Source: an uncultured Halioglobus sp. (GTDB lineage Bacteria; Pseudomonadota; Gammaproteobacteria; Pseudomonadales; Halieaceae). From it: a stretch of 17,828 nucleotides of DNA. Location: contig CAJQQW010000388.1 in the NCBI GenBank assembly GCA_905480565.1, positions 1 through 17,828 on the forward strand, in the 5' to 3' direction. How positions within the stretch are numbered: the stretch's first letter is position 1; each line of letters opens with the position of its first letter. Under the pieces are notes generated by a model. That model was not told the DNA's origin. It was given only the letters and a program-made list of their open reading frames with translations, and did not search any database. Positions 14,971 through 17,828 of this stretch are shown piece by piece. The translations under genes and the position numbers were made by a program.

Positions 14971-16133
14971 TAGAAAGACCGGGGCAAATCCAGCTCACGC
15001 GTGGCGACGTGAGAAAGGATTAGATTAGTAGAAACAGGGGCAACCTGATAAAGGCGTGTCTCGCGAAATTTACGCTCAATATCGAAGTCAGCGGTGAAAC
15101 CGTAACCTCCAAATGTCTGAATGCAGGTATCCGCAGCAAGCCATGATGCTTCCGAGGCCAGTAACTTCGCCATGTTTGCTAACGAGCCCGCAGGCTTGCC
15201 CGCATCATAGGTCTGCGCCGCCTCGCGCACCATCAAGGCGGCCGCCTCTGATTGAATATGAGCGCGCGCAATTGGGAACTGCACACCCTGATTGGTGCCG
15301 ATGGGCCGGCCAAACACCTCGCGTTGACGGGCATAGTCAGAGGCTTTTTCATTGAACCAACGAGCGTCGCCGATACATTCCGCGCCTATAAGAATACGCT
15401 CTGCGTTCATGCCATCGAGGATACAGCGAAAACCCTGCCCTTCCGTACCTATCAAATTTTCTGCAGGCACCCGGAGATCGTCAAAAAACAACTCCGTGCT
15501 TGCATGATTCATCATCGTATCCAATGAATTGATAGTGAGGCCGTTGCCTACAGCCTCACGCATATCAACCAGAAATACCGACATGCCGTCTGTATGCTTT
15601 ACACACTCGTCACGCGGCTTAGTACGCGCTAACAGAATCATAAGATCGGAATGTTCAGTGCGCGAGATAAACACTTTTTGGCCATTTACCACATAGTGAT
15701 CACCATCGCGAATCGCGCGTGTCTGAATGCGTGATGTATCTGTTCCACTCGTGGGCTCGGTCACGGCGAATGCCTGCAAACGGAGAGAGCCGTCGGCAAT
15801 CAGAGGCAAATACTGAGCTTTTTGTGCATCGCTCCCATGACGCAACAGGGTTCCCATGGTGTACATCTGGGCGTGACAGGCAGCGCCATTCCCGCCACTG
15901 CGATGTACCTCTTCCAGAACAGCACAGCCAGCGGCCAGCGGCAGACCTGAGCCTCCGTATGCCTCGGGAATTAAAGTAGCTAGAAAACCCGCCTCAGTAA
16001 GCGCTGCGACAAACCTGGATGGATAGCTCTTGTCTTTGTCCAGGGCGCGCCAATATTCTCCGGGAAAGCGGGCACACAGTGCTTGCACAGCCTCCCGAAT
16101 TTCGGGGTAGTCCAATTCAGTTGCGGTGTTCAT
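14970..16133 (-). CDS. Acyl-CoA dehydrogenase
   Basis: Flavoprotein of 387 residues introducing a double bond between C2 and C3 of an acyl-CoA, passing electrons to ETF. The domain order is normal: an N-terminal helical domain; a middle beta domain with FAVTEPTSGTDTSRI (122-136) and GQKVFISRTEHSD (151-163); and a C-terminal helical domain with REVFGRPIGTNQGVQF and QTFGGYGFTADFDIERKFRE. The usual MCAD-type catalytic glutamate near the C-terminus is replaced by LYQVAPVS. Instead Glu245 in GMNAERILIG aligns with the helix-G glutamate of isovaleryl-CoA dehydrogenase, so a branched or short substituted acyl-CoA is plausible. GGGAG precedes the ATG. It lies between the dehydrogenase of the SDR family and the CoA-transferase in one operon. 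Confidence 0.92.
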   Translation of the reverse strand: MNTATELDYPEIREAVQALCARFPGEYWRALDKDKSYPSRFVAALTEAGFLATLIPEAYGGSGLPLAAGCAVLEEVHRSGGNGAACHAQMYTMGTLLRHGSDAQKAQYLPLIADGSLRLQAFAVTEPTSGTDTSRIQTRAIRDGDHYVVNGQKVFISRTEHSDLMILLARTKPRDECVKHTDGMSVFLVDMREAVGNGLTINSLDTMMNHASTELFFDDLRVPAENLIGTEGQGFRCILDGMNAERILIGAECIGDARWFNEKASDYARQREVFGRPIGTNQGVQFPIARAHIQSEAAALMVREAAQTYDAGKPAGSLANMAKLLASEASWLAADTCIQTFGGYGFTADFDIERKFRETRLYQVAPVSTNLILSHVATRELDLPRSF

Positions 16134-16159
16134 TTGTTGTGCTCCCAGTGAGGCAGGCT

Positions 16160-16921
16160 CTATAAAAACCAGGAGCCGCCATCCACCATATGCGTCTGGC
16201 CGGTAACGAACTCACTCTGATCAGACGCCAGATAAAGTATTGTGCCGGTGAGATCTCGTGGTTCCAGATTACGCTGAATTAACTGTCCGGCGGCAATAAC
16301 GCCTTTGGCTTTTTCGAATTTCTCACCGAAGAATTCCTCAGTTCCCTCAGTCATTACCGCAGAGGGAGCCACCGCATTCACCCGGATGCGATCTCTGCCC
16401 AACTCGCGGGCCATAGCCCGTGTCATACCGATCACGGCTGCCTTAGATGCCACGTAGTCCATACCGTAAGGCAAACCGAATAGCGCCGCCAGCGAAGAGA
16501 TGTTGATAATGGAACCGCCACCAGCAGCTCGCATGGGATGCACCACAGCTTTGGAGGCTTGCCAAAGGCCTTTTACATTGACATTCATCACCGCGTCCCA
16601 CTGATTCTCTTCCAACTCCTCAAACCGCCCGCCCTTCAGTCCACCATAGAGCGCCGCATTATTAACGAGAATATCAACGCGGCCAAATGCATTGCTCGCT
16701 GCTTCGGCCATTGCCGTGCAACTGTCCATACGCGTGACATCTGTTTTTACATGCTCCGCATTGCCACCTGCGGCCCGAATCGCGACGACTGTTTCCTCAC
16801 AGCTACTCACATCACAGGCCAGTACTGATGCCCCTTCTCTCGCCATCGCCTCAGCGTACGCCCGACCCAGACCGCGAGCTGCACCCGTAACGATAGCGGT
16901 CTTATTTTCAAGTTGCGCCAT
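16160..16921 (-). CDS. Short-chain dehydrogenase/reductase (classical SDR)
   Basis: NAD(P)(H)-dependent oxidoreductase of 253 residues. Motifs in order: cofactor-binding TGAARGLG (12-19), the adenine-pocket aspartate region KTDVT (59-63), NNAA (87-90), catalytic Ser in INISS (139-143), and Tyr156-x3-Lys160 in YVASK. The C-terminal substrate lid includes FFGEKFEKAKG. Asp37 in ACDVSS at the end of the second beta-strand suggests preference for NAD(H). AGGGGA precedes the ATG, which comes 15 bases after the cytochrome gene stop. In this operon it most likely oxidises a hydroxyacyl-CoA or alcohol intermediate; sequence does not distinguish FabG-like reduction from catabolic oxidation, but context favours catabolism. 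Confidence 0.92.
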   Translation of the reverse strand: MAQLENKTAIVTGAARGLGRAYAEAMAREGASVLACDVSSCEETVVAIRAAGGNAEHVKTDVTRMDSCTAMAEAASNAFGRVDILVNNAALYGGLKGGRFEELEENQWDAVMNVNVKGLWQASKAVVHPMRAAGGGSIINISSLAALFGLPYGMDYVASKAAVIGMTRAMARELGRDRIRVNAVAPSAVMTEGTEEFFGEKFEKAKGVIAAGQLIQRNLEPRDLTGTILYLASDQSEFVTGQTHMVDGGSWFL

Positions 16922-16936
16922 TGTTAGTCCCCTTGT

Positions 16937-17828
16937 TCAATTCTTCACTTGCAGCATGTAATTCGCCACTGCCAGGCGAGTTGCCTCGTCGAGGTAGGCC
17001 TGGGGCGGCATCTCTGGATAGTCGTCGCGCTTTTTGACCGGCTTGGCAATATACTCCGCGAGCGCAATAGGGTTATCCATATAAAGAGCCTGTATTACCT
17101 GCACAGGCGGTCCAATCATGCGCCCCGTATACGTATGGCACCCTGCGCAAATCCCGAGATAAGCAACCTCACCCCGATCCTCTGGCCTGATTTCCCGCGG
17201 CGGGACCGTAGGCAGCAGGTAATTTCCAATGGCGTTGGTGTGTGTAAAATCACATTCACTAAAGTCAGACACTCCGACCGTAACATAACGGTGTCGGTTG
17301 ATAATGCAACTGTCAATCGTAGGACCCACGCGCACGATGTCCGGACTGCCGGTTTTAAACTCCGTCAGCATAAATGCCTTAATTTCGGGAATCGGCTCAC
17401 TCCCATTATTCCACATAGTGTTATTGAGGATTTTTACCCTGTCCGAGTTCGGATCAGATTCGGGATCTATGGTTACGTTCGCGGCGTTACCGTGATCCGT
17501 AATCAAAATGCCCGTATTTTTATTATCGCGAATGATATTGCCCTCGATAACGACGTCATCAGCCGCCATGACGAGAATGCCAGTGCCCGAGGGTATACCG
17601 GCTACCGTTGAACCCGGCGCCGCAAAATTTACATGATTGTTGGCCAGCACGAAATTATTGCGGATGATCACGTCATAAGTAGTTTTGATCGGCAAGCCCG
17701 GTGTAATGAAGGCGAGAATACCGCCGGCATTGTTATAGACCCGATTGGATTCAACAATCGCATGGCGACTGTTTTCAATTTCAATACCCGCTACGCTTTC
17801 GAATACGTCATTGTAGGCGACGTGAACA
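16937..17828 (-). CDS. Parallel beta-helix protein with C-terminal cytochrome c domain (5' end outside window)
   Basis: The frame is open to the right edge, giving the last 296 residues of a larger protein. The first part is a right-handed parallel beta-helix of the NosD/pectate-lyase-like kind, with repeating units such as GIEIENSRHAIVESNRVYNN, GILVMAADDVVIEGNIIRDN and KNTGILITDHGNAANVTIDP. The last 75 or so residues are a class I cytochrome c: heme site CAGCH (codons at 17149-17135) and a likely axial methionine in YPEMPPQ, ending VANYMLQVKN. Both domains imply export to the periplasm or cell surface; the signal peptide would lie outside the window. It resembles a family of paired or fused beta-helix and cytochrome proteins of unknown function. 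It stands 15 bases before the SDR and seems to head or lead the operon. Confidence 0.85.
   Translation of the reverse strand, partial: VHVAYNDVFESVAGIEIENSRHAIVESNRVYNNAGGILAFITPGLPIKTTYDVIIRNNFVLANNHVNFAAPGSTVAGIPSGTGILVMAADDVVIEGNIIRDNKNTGILITDHGNAANVTIDPESDPNSDRVKILNNTMWNNGSEPIPEIKAFMLTEFKTGSPDIVRVGPTIDSCIINRHRYVTVGVSDFSECDFTHTNAIGNYLLPTVPPREIRPEDRGEVAYLGICAGCHTYTGRMIGPPVQVIQALYMDNPIALAEYIAKPVKKRDDYPEMPPQAYLDEATRLAVANYMLQVKN

Noticed and set aside
17693..17695. TTG as start of the beta-helix/cytochrome gene
   Set aside because: The frame stays open to the window edge with continuing beta-helix repeats, so the true start is beyond 17828.
1..17828. CRISPR arrays, insertion sequences, phage genes or defence systems
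   Set aside because: No regularly spaced repeats, transposase, integrase or defence-type protein was recognised on either strand.

Overview
The window looks like a chromosomal segment of a free-living aerobic gammaproteobacterium, probably marine. This is inferred from protein style (a 531-residue Pseudomonas-type isocitrate lyase, cobyric acid synthase, MarC, HxlR), moderate GC and tightly packed operons. Genus and family cannot be fixed from the sequence alone. I saw no tRNA, rRNA, insertion sequence, phage gene or CRISPR array.

Left block (1-4118, minus strand): a corrinoid salvage and uptake operon. A promoter with a perfect TTGACA leads into a recognisable cobalamin riboswitch. It is followed by cobQ (adenosylcobyric acid synthase), cbiZ (adenosylcobinamide amidohydrolase), a BtuC-like permease and a BtuD-like ATPase that runs off the left edge. 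The two transporter genes resemble heme transporters (HmuU/HmuV) by sequence, but riboswitch, cobQ and cbiZ argue for vitamin B12 or cobinamide. CbiZ removes the lower-ligand side chain of imported corrinoids to give cobyric acid; CobQ makes the same intermediate by amidation.

Divergent from this (4211-5488, plus) is metY, O-acetylhomoserine sulfhydrylase, a methionine synthesis gene. Next on the minus strand is an FdhF/YdeP-type molybdopterin oxidoreductase (5604-7775) preceded by an HxlR-type regulator (7961-8479). Then comes aceA, isocitrate lyase (8862-10457), with a strong intrinsic terminator and a palindromic candidate operator upstream. A PhyH-type dioxygenase (10656-11519) lies upstream of aceA. 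Divergent from it are a SnoaL/NTF2-like protein (11666-12109) and a MarC-family membrane protein (12324-12932).

Right block (12946-17828, minus strand) is one apparent operon read from the right edge: a beta-helix protein ending in a c-type cytochrome domain (5' end outside the window), a short-chain dehydrogenase, an acyl-CoA dehydrogenase, a class III CoA-transferase and a hydratase of the mesaconyl-C4-CoA/itaconyl-CoA type. Gene spacing is 15, 26, -1 and 27 bases. Together these can activate, dehydrogenate, hydrate and oxidise an acyl-CoA; the substrate is unknown. The transferase plus hydratase plus dehydrogenase set is reminiscent of itaconate or C5-dicarboxylate modules, but no citramalyl-CoA lyase is present here. 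The most unusual item is the beta-helix/cytochrome c protein heading this catabolic operon.
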